Source: Prostheceraeus crozeri
Lineage: Eukaryota > Platyhelminthes > Polycladida > Euryleptidae
Assembly (NCBI GenBank): GCA_907163375.1
Contig: CAJQUW010002206.1
Coordinates: 121,001 to 185,000, forward strand
Direction of reading: 5' to 3'
Length of the DNA: 64,000 nt
The notes under the pieces are model-generated. The model was not told the DNA's origin and did not search any database. It saw nothing but the letters and a program-made list of their open reading frames with translations. Below, in pieces: positions 12,558 through 23,676 of this stretch (positions within the stretch are counted from its first letter, which is position 1; each line of letters opens with the position of its first letter). Position numbers and translations under genes: made by a program.

Positions 12558-12730
12558 TCTGCTTTTTCAATTAAGTGCCAGGAACAATCTTGTAACTGTT
12601 TTAAAAACTCATATCATATTTCTTTGTCTGTGAAATACTTGTATTGTATATATGACATAACTAAGGTCATTCGTTGAAATCAATCTATTATATTATAATG
12701 TCGAAACATAAGAACCAGCACGAAATATTG

Positions 12731-13477
12731 CATATGGGCCATTCCACGTCAACGATTTATTTTGAGTAGCTAATAAAAATATTCAACAAAGGTTTCAATA
12801 TTTAAGAATTAACTCTTTCCGAAAACGAACTGCTCCCGAAATAATCTTGTCCACTGATAATTGTCGTTCTGCAATGGTTTTGATACAATTTCGGGTTTTC
12901 TTCCATTTTTAGCTTTCGGTTTTAGTACCCGGCAATGGTCGTTTTAAAATTGACACTCTTGTACACAAAGAGATTTTTCTGAGGAGCTGCTGCACATTGG
13001 TAACATGATCCCAACAGTATACACTCTAGTGGAGACATCATAAGTAATTAAATCAAATCTTTTTCTCTAATTGTCTGCAGATCTCAACATATGAATTACT
13101 TTTGAAATCACGGCGAATCAATGAAATTTAGCTGAACTAATAATTATGAAGAACAGGGCTGGAAACAATTACAGTAATTGTAATTTTAAAGGTAATTAAA
13201 AAATATTATGATGTAATTGTAATTAGAGATTTCAAAGTAATTGTAATTGTAAAGGTTTGAGTGTAATTGTAAGTATAATTGAAAAGAAATTGTGTAATTG
13301 TTCCAACCCTGACGAAGAGCTATTTTACGTATTCCGCTGTGATAGCCATCAAATGAGATTATCATACTAAATTGAAAAGGTTTCGAACATTATCTTAGGA
13401 AAATAAAGTCTAGCGGCAGTTTGAACAGGTCTCTATTTTACGACCCATGTCTCACTTTTCGTGGAATGGCCCACATG
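12731..13477. mobile_element. TIR element ending GGGCCATTCCACG
   Basis: CATATGGGCCATTCCACG at 12731-12748 is matched in inverse at 13460-13477 with one difference. The ~747-bp interior has no transposase. It contains an AT-rich run of TGTAATTGTAATT motifs at 13165-13305. No clear target duplication was seen, so the superfamily is open. Confidence 0.65.
13165..13305. repeat. TGTAATTGTAATT low-complexity tract
   Basis: Irregular tandem copies of GTAATTGTAATT with interruptions, inside the TIR element around it. It looks like a decayed 6- or 12-bp simple repeat. Confidence 0.7.
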
Positions 13478-14172
13478 TAGTCTAACACATGAATGTGTTT
13501 TGTTGATTACACTGGTAGTTTGATTTTTATATGATTACATTATGCTGTGATTTTCATTTATAGCAAGCAAGTTATTGCTTGAATTTCAATAATCAAAAAG
13601 TCATTTATGATTTTATATCGTAACCAGTAACCAGGCACTTGCAATGTGATAAAAATTGGTGATCAGAAAAATGAATTATCTGAAGGCATTTTACTATTTT
13701 GCAAACACGATCTTCTATTGGGTTGCTAACTACAAATTATCCATAAATATATCCCGGCGTCTCTTCTAGTAGTAGCGGATGTACAACGGCAATGAGAAAA
13801 AGAATAACAAAAGGAACACTACATGTGCTAAACTGTCAAACTTACGCTATCAAGCCAAATATTGGTTTTGATAATTTGGTTTTTCTCATCCTATGATGAA
13901 ATAAATGATAATTGGTTAATGCTAAAGCAAACCTGGAAAGCATTATCAACTATATTGAGGTTCACATTTTTGATCGATCTGCTGTTTAACAACGACTTTC
14001 CGTTTTGCAAAGAAGATTTGCGGCACGGTGGGAAGAATCCAACGGTAGATTGCTATGAACAAGTGCACTATACACCTCTCTATCATTACAGCAAGACCAT
14101 CAGAATGACGTAACTGCATTGTTCACCTCCATCAGATATCTGCTTCCAAGCAAATAGGACGAGAGCTACTGA
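13478..14172. other. No supported gene
   Basis: An 83-codon plus frame at 13862-14113 contains NPTVDCY, which faintly recalls connexin extracellular loops. The cysteine spacing does not fit, so I make no gene call. Otherwise AT-rich unique sequence. Confidence 0.35.
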
Positions 14173-14881
14173 CACTTTCTTCCTAAATTTGCGCATAAAG
14201 GGCTTAATAGCATGGATTTGCAGATCGTGAAACGCTGAATACAAAAATCAAATTCTTCAGTGTCACAGACAGTTGCTTTTGGTTATACATGTAGATAAGG
14301 TTAAAGGATTCCCATTGGAATCCAATGGTAAAATTCAAGAAATATCTATGGATTGTGAAACACTTGGCAATTTTCATACATTTTCTTTTGCAGAACAGAA
14401 ACTATTTATCAGAATGCCATAAAATGTGAAACATGATTGAGTTCAGAGCATCAACTGCGATATAAAAGATGAAATGAGTCAAATTTTCAGTATTTGTAAC
14501 TATGACTCAGTATTTGATGTTTGAGAGCCTCTACAAAATGAGTAAAATAGCCACATTTATTGATTTCGTAGAGGCTCTCAGACATCAAATACTGAATCAT
14601 GTGACTCACTTCAACTTTTATATCGAAGTTGATATTCTGAACTCAATCATGTTTCAAATTTTATGGCATTCTGATAAATAATGTACGAAATAGCCAAGTG
14701 TTTCACAATCCATAGATATTTCTCGAATCTTACAATTGGATTCCAATGGCAATCCTTTAACTATATCTATAACAGAAAGCGACTGGCTGTGACGCTCAAG
14801 ACTTTGATTTTTGTATTCAGCATTTCAAGATCTGCAAACCCATGCTACTAAGCGCTTTGTGCGCGAATTTAGGAAGAAAGT
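14173..14881. mobile_element. Foldback element with ~340-bp arms
   Basis: The left arm (14173-14534) and right arm (14568-14881) are inverted copies with scattered differences and gaps, around a ~33-base loop. The innermost stem GAGAGCCTCTAC/GTAGAGGCTCTC is perfect. The arms are more diverged than those of the 19-kb palindrome, so it is older. No coding potential. I see no sequence link to foldback family F1. Confidence 0.75.
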
Positions 14882-15142
14882 GATGGAAGAAAAGGAAGAA
14901 AGAAGATGATGATAACTAAAAAAAGATAATTAAAAGATGTTACTACAGAATGATCATAAACTCGCGCAAGTGAAATGTCTATGTGACCTAGCTATTGCCA
15001 GTAATGATATCGACATATACAAAATGTCACATTCTCTACATTTGCACGACTTTTTGATCACTCTGTATTTGATTCCTGTGCAAGGTTGCTATGTTTCCCA
15101 TTTAGTAGTGTGGGGCTTTCCTTTCCTCACCTCTGGTCGTCT

Positions 15143-16513
15143 CACTACCTAGAACGGTCATTACGCAGCATTCTATTTGTTTTCTTATACAACTAACGCA
15201 ATACGCCTACATGTAACTTGTTATCTTTTTTACATCTACACTGTAAATCGCTGGATACGAAAATTACATACAATTTGAAACTAACATCTGATACGAGATT
15301 CTCGTATGTTTACAGAACTATTCTATCAGTGATTGGTTGTGTTACACTGAAATACGAGTTGTTGGTATGTTTTATATACGAGACCCGATGCAAATTCATC
15401 CTCATTCAATGCCTCTGGTATGCATTTGGTATGTGCAGCTTCAAGTCACATAGCAAAAAAATAGATGTATTACATACTACTGTCAAATAACTTTCTTCGG
15501 TAACACCAGTCGTGAATATTTTTTGTTTGATGGAGTGATATTTAACTAGATTAGATTTATTGTGAATTTTATGATCCACGAGATTGTCGTCGCTGCTACT
15601 TGTCTATTAACTTTAACAGGACGATTAGTTGGCTCTACTTTATGAACCAAGTTGATAAACATCAATTGATTCAAACGATATTTCTATGCAATCATGTTTA
15701 CCTATGTATCTCAAACATAACTATTTTTGCGTTCATGAATTATAATGTTTTTATTTCGGAGTGATAATATGCTTAATTTCAAATTACATAATGCATAATT
15801 GTTGATTATTCATGAAGTGCCTTAGACTTGCGTGTATTAGAATCGAATTCAGTATTGAAAGTCTGACTCTTGAATGTAATTATCTCACTACTTACAGAAC
15901 AGTAATAACCTTAGTGTGATATTTATTGACAAAAGGCCTTAAATCAACATACTTTGGACATGATTTATACTTTCGTTTAACATTGTGCTGGTATAGCTTT
16001 AGTATGCAAAGCATACCACATTTGAAATAACATACGAAAAGCATACAAATATATACCAAGAGAATACAGAAATATACCAAAAAAGATTTTGATATGCATC
16101 CTTAGTTGATTGGTATTGAGCGATTTACAGTGTACATATTATAGTTATTGCAGTAAAAAAATCGCTTTCCTCTAGCCTATGTAGGCCTAAAAGAAATAAT
16201 TTTTATCATAAAGAAATAATAATAAATCAAGTTTTTCACTCTATACGCACACGTATAGCCTACAGTATACAAAAACAAAGAAATACAAAATAATTATTGA
16301 CAAAAACGATTGCAATGTATTCATAAACGATTATTCATAAAACGATTGAACGAGATAACATAAAATCTCCAAATAAGTGTGAAGGTAATCACAACATTTG
16401 ATGAAAGGTTTCCTAAAGCATTCATATATTGCGTTAATGATTGTTCATTGTTTTGCAGACGCAAAACAATCTAACTGTCCGAAAATTCTAGGTTATGACC
16501 GTTCTAGGTAGTG
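15143..16513. mobile_element. Outer TIR element hosting a nested insertion
   Basis: A perfect 19-base inverted repeat, CACTACCTAGAACGGTCAT, lies at 15143-15161 and 16495-16513. It encloses the 898-bp element at 15237-16134. Without that insert the outer element would be about 470 bp. No transposase and no clear target duplication. The nesting order is inferred from the outer ends lying beyond a complete inner element. Confidence 0.6.
15237..16134 (+). mobile_element. TIR element family M1, copy 1 (898 bp)
   Basis: Begins TACACTGTAAATCGCTGGAT and ends TTGAGCGATTTACAGTGTA, with TA at both tips. A second near-complete copy lies inverted at 57667-58641, and partial copies lie at 35334-35639 and 50260-50345. 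Copies share many GGTATGT/ACATACC and TACGAGA/TCTCGTA motifs near their ends, giving subterminal palindromes. The small frame seen in several copies differs between them and is not a gene. Non-autonomous; TA target suggests Tc1/mariner or Harbinger-type movement. Confidence 0.85.
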
Positions 16514-17447
16514 GGCTGTAACCCCTCACCTTGCAGTGCATTGAAGCATCGCTGAATCGGAAGCATAGTAATCTTACTGTATATCTCTTACTACATTTGG
16601 TTATCTATGGTTGGAAGCAAAGATCTTGATGCAAGATCTCAGGCACTGCGATGCGGACTCGTTCAAGCAACCCCCATCACCAACCCACCTTCACTCCAAC
16701 TGTTGTTCTTTGCTGTTTGTGATGTATCCTGATTTCCATGGTATCTGGCGTCTGGTGTCATGCAACTTATATTGCAGCAAGATTGATGTTGCATACATGA
16801 ATGTAGTGTCACGGATAATTCAAATCTGTACGTCATCAGTAATTTTAATGATTAAATTTACTCTTAAAATATTCTGAATGTCGGGAAATCTCATCGAATT
16901 CCGCATAATGCGCTCCTCAGTCGACTTTTCCCGTTAACTGTTGCTTTCCGTAAAGAGAATACCACTTTTGGTAGTGTTATTTCAATAATCAGAAAGAATT
17001 TTCCTGGTTGATTTCCCTGCTCTTCTAACAATGATGAATTTATAGAGCGCTTCCAACAACTTTCCAAAGACAATTTTTCAGTACTTCTTTGCCTACATAC
17101 TATCCAGGTCTAGAAATGAAGCTAGCTAGATAATGATTTGCATGTGAATTTTCAATGTCATCTAGGGACGTCCTCTGACTATTAATTGGTTAGTCATTCC
17201 TCATATCTTGACAAATCTCATAACATCCTTCTGTAGCTAAAGATCAAATGTCTCGTACGGGGAATATTTAGATGATCAGAAATATCACGGTCAATTATCC
17301 GTTCTCAAAAATCGTCAAGCATTTAGCACTCACCATGGACGCCTAGATATCTATAATTTGTATCATAGATAATTAGAAGTCCATCCAATCGCTCAGCAAA
17401 TGTCAATGTCTACTTCTAACCTAAATGTCTGTTTTGAACTTGAGCTG
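16514..17447. other. No recognisable feature
   Basis: No supported gene, array or terminal repeat. The frame at 16611-16877 has no recognisable domain. Confidence 0.4.
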
Positions 17448-17646
17448 TAAACCAGCACCTCCTAAAATCGAAGAAACCTGCATCCTACACGAGAATTTTA
17501 GGAGGTTGCGTGAAATAGAATGTTCACATACTAAAGAGAACAATAACCCTAGTGTGCTAGCCTCCTAAAACACTTAGCTTCAGGATTTTTTTATTAGTTA
17601 CGAATCGTGCCTTGCTTTAGTGTGTTATTTAGGAGGTGCTGGTTTA
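17448..17646. mobile_element. 199-bp miniature TIR element
   Basis: TAAACCAGCACCTCCTAAA at the left end is matched in inverse at the right end (17628-17646) with one difference near the inner edge. TA at each tip fits a TA target. The core CCTCCTAAA occurs four times in alternating orientation (near 17458, 17500, 17564 and 17628), so the TIR motif is repeated inside. No coding capacity. Confidence 0.75.
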
Positions 17647-18280
17647 GAGTGAATAGCGCCCCACGTTAGTTCAGTATCAAAACATTTGCTCTGTAGAGCT
17701 GAACTTTGCATGACACATGGGCAGATAGACTCTGTAGAAATGCATTTCAGCATAAACATATCATCAAGCAACAGTAGAAGTTACATAGGGATAATTAGGG
17801 CTATCAAACGTAAATACAAGTATCATTGAAGATGTCTTACTGTCAATATAGCAAAAATTACAGCACAGCATGACTTATCTTATAATGAAAATGATTCAGC
17901 ATGAAGTGGAATTAACCAAAGTGTTAATGTTGCAAATGTTATTCATTTCTATGGTACAGCCCTACATACAGTCATACCGTTTACAGGTTGAGTAGCAAGA
18001 AGTTCATCCCATTCATAGAACATTTCTCAATCACGTGAACTACATAACGGATTGAAAATTATGACTAGGAAGACCTTTGACTTATGCTGCTGTTTGATTT
18101 TACTAAATCAATGTTGATAAAATAAATGTTGTTACCATGGCGACACTCTTTGATGAACTTAGTTCTAAATAGAACAGAATGAAGTTATACCAATGCAGAA
18201 ATTCGTCTCTGATGTAGCTTGTATTTAGAGGAACAGACAGTAAGAACTATATGATTGCAAGATAGCACATGCATGAATTA
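17647..18280. other. No recognisable feature
   Basis: AT-rich sequence with only short frames. Nothing supported. Confidence 0.4.
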
Positions 18281-18605
18281 CATTGTTACTGAGTAAGTAG
18301 GGTTGTCAGCCGATATTTCACTTGTCATTTTTCTATGAAAATCGTTTATATATCTCCAATTCCAAATTAGACGGACTTAATTGCATAATTAGGAGCATTT
18401 CACCGTCCATCTTCGCATTCCCAGTGAAAATGGCATTGAATTGATTCCTATGGCTCACAATTTGGACTCGTAGAGTATCTCCAGCTTTATGTGCTTTAAT
18501 GTTTTGACCTGCATGGGCTATGTAGAAAATTATCATAGATTTTAGTCTTTTGCAGATCAAAATCTTGGATTTTTCATGTCATAGATTTTAAGTTGAGTAA
18601 CAATG
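18281..18605 (+). mobile_element. Dispersed element M2, copy 1 (325 bp)
   Basis: Begins CATTGTTACTGAG and ends GAGTAACAATG, a short terminal inverted repeat. A second copy at 62230-62582 matches over nearly the whole length, for example GAGCATTTCACCGTCCATCT and CCAGTGAAAATGGCATTGA. This copy lacks most of a hairpin-forming segment found in the other. No gene; the short minus frame is not conserved. Confidence 0.75.
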
Positions 18606-18606
18606 C

Positions 18607-18678
18607 ATATATTACCTTTCAAATGATCAGCCTAAATCGTCTGGCGCCGACCAAGCTGACATTTGAAAGGTAATATAT
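18607..18678. repeat. Perfect 19-bp inverted repeat hairpin
   Basis: ATATATTACCTTTCAAATG at 18607-18625 is exactly repeated in inverse at 18660-18678 around a 34-base loop containing GGCGCC. It abuts the right end of element M2, and part of the left stem resembles the M2 right flank at the other copy. It may be a minimal foldback or an end rearrangement. Confidence 0.7.
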
Positions 18679-18679
18679 C

Positions 18680-19343
18680 TTCATTATAATTTATATTAAA
18701 ATCAGGATGTGCGCCCGCCGCACCGGTGCTACGGGCAAAAAATCCGCACCGGAAAATATAAAAAGCTGGCATGGAGCGCGTAGAGACGAAATATGATTTG
18801 TTTCGTGTTCTAGAGTTTTATGTGATAGGCAATCAAACTTCAAAAAGTTGGAAAGTTTGCGCAGTGCTTTAGCAAAAATTGTGAATTGAGTGAATAATAT
18901 TGATATAAAATGGACAGCATTTCAACATTCCATTTACAAACAAGTGTCCTTTTATCTCACGATTGTTGAAGGTATTTATTGAAAATTCAAATAGTGCTAG
19001 AGAATTAGAAACAGACTTATATAGGTCTCATTCAACTTTATTTTTCCTTCCGAACAACAAGACATGTAACGGTTATTTTACGATTTAGCCGTGATTCTTA
19101 AAGGGTCTAATTTTCATGATATAGAAATTTTAAATTTGAATTGAATAAAATTGAATAATTTCTCATAGTTAAATCAATTGTGTGGTGAGCTTAAAATACT
19201 TTCATTCTAGATCTAGTTTGCTGACACTGATAGTTGATATGACTAGTTGATATGACAAGATATATCATAGAATGAATTGATTATAAATGAATGAAATTCA
19301 CTTTCGGTGCACTGGCCCGACAAACTGTGCAAGCTGAAGAACA
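18680..19343. other. No gene; short GC-rich patch
   Basis: A GC-rich patch with CCGCACCGGTGC and TCCGCACCGG near 18715-18755 stands out from the AT-rich surroundings. No gene or repeat assigned. Confidence 0.4.
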
Positions 19344-20208
19344 GGTGCACCGTGCATAGCCCTTGTAAGGATATATTTTCGTTATGATCAGGGTTATATT
19401 CGAGAAAACAAGTGATATGTCATCCTCAAGTGCGGCAGACAAACACATGGCGGAAAGCTTTTCTTCACAATACTAAAAATGATTTCTCAATGTTTTTAGC
19501 ATTTTCTATTGATCTATTGATCCTGCAAAGAAATACTTTGATATCATCTTTTTCAATTAATGAAATTATGTCACTTTTCAGTCTTTCAACGCACAAAAAT
19601 TGATTAATTAATTGCATCAAAATATATTTCGCCGATCTGGCCTCGCAAATTGAGAGAGAGAGAAATCCTAAGTGAAAATATTTTTTGGAAATCAAATGCT
19701 AAATCATTTCAAATCTCTAAACAACATTACAAGCTATCAGTGTCATTTTCGATATCTAGTAAATACACCACAGTTCATTGATTGTCACAGTTCCATAGTT
19801 CACAATGCATTTTCATTGTATCTCTCTCTAGTAGATTTAAAATGATTTAGCATTTGATTTCCAAAAAATATTTTCACTTAGGATTTCTCTCTCTCTCAAT
19901 TTGCGAGGCCAGATCGGCGAAATATATTTTGATGCAATTAATTAATCAATTTTTGTGCGTTGAAAGACTGAAAAATGACATAATTTCATTAATTGAAAAA
20001 GATGATATCAAAGTATTTCTTTGCAAGATCAATAGATCAATAGAAAATGCTAAAAACATTGAGAAATCATTTTTAGCATTGTGAAGAAAAGCTTTCCGCC
20101 ATGTGTTTGTCTACTGCACTTGAGGATGATATATCACTTGACAGACTGTGTTTTCTCGAATATAACCCTGATCATAACGAAAATATTTTAGGGCTATGCA
20201 CGGTGCAC
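19344..20208. mobile_element. Young large palindrome, ~375-bp arms
   Basis: The left arm (19344-19718) and right arm (19835-20208) are inverted copies with only a few substitutions and one ~10-base indel, around a loop of about 116 bases. The outer end reads GTGCACCGTGCATAGCCC in both. A 76-codon frame occurs in each arm on opposite strands, with three amino-acid differences. In the stretch I compared, both base differences change an amino acid, so there is no sign of selection on protein. High arm identity suggests recent origin or arm-to-arm conversion. Confidence 0.85.
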
Positions 20209-20782
20209 AACTTTATGCTCACATTTTATAGCCCCTACTTGCTTCTCAAAAAAATATGCACTGAATTTTCTGCTAGGGACTTTCTGCAGCTGTTAAATAA
20301 CAGCAAAAATGCTAAAATCGTCTTCTATGTAAACGATTTGATGATAAATTCGTGTTAATCAAAAAATGATCGAAATATCGTTTTCCCCTATTATTTATAA
20401 ACATCGTTTCATTTTCAATATCTAATCACACAATTTGATATCCGGCAATAAGAGGCACCCACATTTTCTCGAAGCTTGGGATTTTTACTTGCAAATTGTT
20501 TTTGTTCCCGAGTTCGCTTTGCTTGGACTACGTAGCTTACCGTTGTTGAAAGGCCATCGCTTTGCTTGAACTACATATATAATTAATCAAACGTCTAGAT
20601 AGTCAGAAATAACGTTTTGGGGTCGCTAGCAACCCTACGACAATCAGAAATCTTTCAGAAAATGGTAAAAATTGTTCCTCACCTTGGAGGTGATTTTATA
20701 TGCCGATAGAGCAGTTGCATGCGTGCAAATAGACAAAACATAATCATCCAGTGCTCGAATGACGAACACATAGTTGTAAAGC
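20209..20782. other. No supported gene; frame runs out of the palindrome
   Basis: An 85-codon plus frame (20101-20358) starts inside the right arm and runs 150 bases beyond it. It has no recognisable domain. The rest is AT-rich sequence. Confidence 0.35.
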
Positions 20783-21010
20783 TACACTGTAAACTGTACA
20801 CCGCCTAAAATAGGTAAAATATCTAAAATAGGTGAATATCTGTTAAAATGATGACGTCACAATTTGATGAGTGATGACGCAACCGTTAAAATCCATTTAT
20901 GTCAGATAAGCAACCGTCTGTTTTTACGTAAATTTACAATTCAGACTGTGAAAACCCGTCAAATTAAATTTAGCTGCTAATTTTAACGGATATTTACGGT
21001 TGACAGTGTA
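20783..21010. mobile_element. 228-bp miniature TIR element
   Basis: Begins TACACTGTAAACTG and ends GGTTGACAGTGTA, an imperfect terminal inverted repeat with TA at both tips. Inside, AACGGATATTTACGG and other GTTAAAA/TTTTAAC motifs echo each other in inverse. Its tip is nearly identical to that of family M1, although the interior is unrelated. Non-autonomous. Confidence 0.75.
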
Positions 21011-21921
21011 TTAATAATATATTATATTAGAAGTGCGCAATGTTTTACAAACCTTGGGATTATTGCCCTTGAAAAAATGTTTAATAGAATTTGATTTCTT
21101 CCCCACCAGATGCCTCACTGTGTAGCTGCATAGAGTTTGCAGTCTTCACATCTTCCATTGAATGTTTGTAAAGTCAAGTTTCCTACATTCGAAGATAGTT
21201 GCTGTTTCATCACTACCTGATGAAAACTGCGTTAGAATAAGTACGAACACGCGTTTATTCTTGTAAAAAGCCCTGTTTCGCTGTAAATGAAAAAACTCGT
21301 CCCAGAATGAAAACCCAAGATAGAGAAAGTCATTGCATTATCTTCTATCGAGGATTATTCGTTGAGGAACAGAGTAATATTCACATTGATTGGCAAGAAT
21401 CGCGTCTTTGTAATCATTCGATATGTTTTTTTGCCATTTGTATGAAAATCTTGTATCAGAGAGACATCAAATGAGGTTTAGATTTTCTTTGTTGCGATGT
21501 AAACAGTGTTAAGGTTTCCCGAAGCCGTGTCTCACCAGCTGTATGCAAACATGTGCCAATAACACAGTTTCCAGCGAGAAGGACAACGGAGAATCGGGAA
21601 ACCATTCCGAGATTTCTGTTTTCTCAACATTCAATTTAATTACATGCATGAGTCCCTATCATACATGCAAGTATTTAGAATCATCTCTTTTCGATTCTAC
21701 TGCATCAGTACCTTTGATATTTTGAAAACAAATCTTCATTAATTCATTTGTCATTGCAACTTTATTTCATCGATCTTTGAGCTTCAAATAATTACTGCAA
21801 CGAATATTCGAATATATAGACGATTTCATTTCAATGTAATCATACCTTTCTTGATTAAAATTCGAAAACTGAACCGCAAAGAATTCAGTTAGACCGGCAT
21901 CCTAAAAATTGCATTACCAGT
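21011..21921. other. No recognisable feature
   Basis: No supported gene. The frame at 21543-21725 has no known motif. The sequence runs directly into the satellite array. Confidence 0.4.
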
Positions 21922-21940
21922 CTCTTGTCAACATCCTAAC

Positions 21941-23676
21941 AAGTCATCACTGCATTTCTAGCCAGTCAAAATGTCCCTTGCTTGATGCCATAGAAAGTCA
22001 TCATAGGGACGCATTTCTAGCCAGTCAAAATGTCTCTTGCTTGATGCCATAGAAAGTCATCATAGGGAAGTATTTCTAGACAGTCAAAATGTCTCTTGCT
22101 TGATGCCATAGAAAGTCATCATAGGGACGCATTTCTAGCCAGTCAAAATGTCTCTTGCTTGATGCCATAGAAAGTCATCATAGGGACGCATTTCTATCCA
22201 GTCAAAATGTCCCTTGTTTGATGCCATAGAAAGTCATCATAGGGACGTATTTCTAGCCTGTCAAAATGTCTCTTGCTTGATGCCATAGAAAGTCATCATA
22301 GGGACGCATTTCTAGCCAATCAAAAAGTCCCTTGCTTGATGCCATAGAAAGTCATCATAGGGACATATTTCTAGCCAGTCAAAATGTCCCTTGCTTGATG
22401 CCATGGAAAGTCATCATAGGGACGTATTTCTAGCCAGTCAAAATGTCCCTTGCTTGATACTATAGAAAGTCATCACTGCATTTGTAGCCGGTCAAAATGT
22501 CCCTTACTTGATACCATAGAAAGTCATCATAGGGACGTATTTCTAGCCAGTCAAAATGTCCCTTGCTTGATGCCATAGAAAGTCATCACTGCATTTGTAG
22601 CCAGTAAAAATGTCCATTGCTTGATGCCATTGAAAGTCATCATAGGGACGCATTTCTAGCCAGTCAAAATGTCCCTTGCTTGATGCCATGGAAAGTCATC
22701 ATAGGGACGCATTTCTAGCCAGTCAAAATGTCCCTTGCTTGATGCCATAGAAAGTCATCATAGGGACGTATTTCTAGCCAGTCAAAATGTCCCTTGCTTG
22801 ATGCCATAGAAAGTCATCATAGAGAAGTATTTCTTGCCAGTCAAAATATCCCTTGCTTGATGCCATAGAAAGTCATCATAGGGACGTATTTCTAGCCAGT
22901 CAAAATGTCCCTTGCTTGATACCATAGAAAGTCATCACTGCATTTGTAGCCAGTCAAAATGTCTCTTGCTTGATACTATTGAAAGTCATCACTGCATTTC
23001 TAGCCAGTCAAAATGTCCCTTGATTGATGCCATGGAAAGTCATCATAGGGACGCATTTCTATGACAGTCAGAATTTCCCTTGCTTGATGCCATGGAAAGT
23101 CATCATAGGGACGTATTTCTAGCCAGTCAAAATGTCTCTTGCTTGATGCCATGGAAAGTCATCATAGGGAAGTATTTCTAGACAGTCAAAATGTCCCTTG
23201 CTTGATGCCATAGAAAGTCATCATAGGGACGTATTTCTAGCCTGTCAAAATGTCTCTTGCTTGATGCCATAGAAAGTCATCATAGGGACGCATTTCTAGC
23301 CAATCAAAAAGTCCCTTGCTTGATGCCATAGAAAGTCATCATAGGGACGTATTTCTAGCCAGTCAAAATGTCCCTTGCTTGATGCCATGGAAAGTCATCA
23401 TAGGGACGTATTTCTAGCCAGTCAAAATGTCCCTTGCTTGATGCCATAGAAAGTCATCACTGCATTTGTAGCCAGTCAAAATGTCTCTTGCTTGATACTA
23501 TAGAAAGTCATCACTGCATTTGTAGCCAGTAAAAATGTCCATTGCTTGATGCCATAGAAAGTCATCATAGGGACGCATTTCTAGCCAGTCAAAATGTCCC
23601 TTGCTTGATGTCATAGAAAGTTATCATAATGACGCATTTCTAGCCAGTCAAAATGTCCCTTGCTTGATACCATAGA
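21941..23676. repeat. Higher-order repeat copy 1 (1736 bp)
   Basis: A 1736-base block of about 30 monomers in a defined order of 59- and 54-bp types. Three rare marker variants recur exactly 1736 bases downstream: GGGAAGTATTTCTAGACAG (22065 and 23801), TTTCTATCCAG (22191 and 23927) and AGAGAAGTATTTCTTGCC (22821 and 24557). The two copies differ at only a handful of bases by eye. Confidence 0.93.

Noticed and set aside
13862-14113. Connexin-like exon (NPTVDCY)
   Set aside because: Only a few residues match, the three-cysteine spacing is absent and no splice sites were found.
19854-20084. Small gene in the palindrome arm
   Set aside because: The same frame exists in the other arm by symmetry, and the base differences I compared change amino acids.
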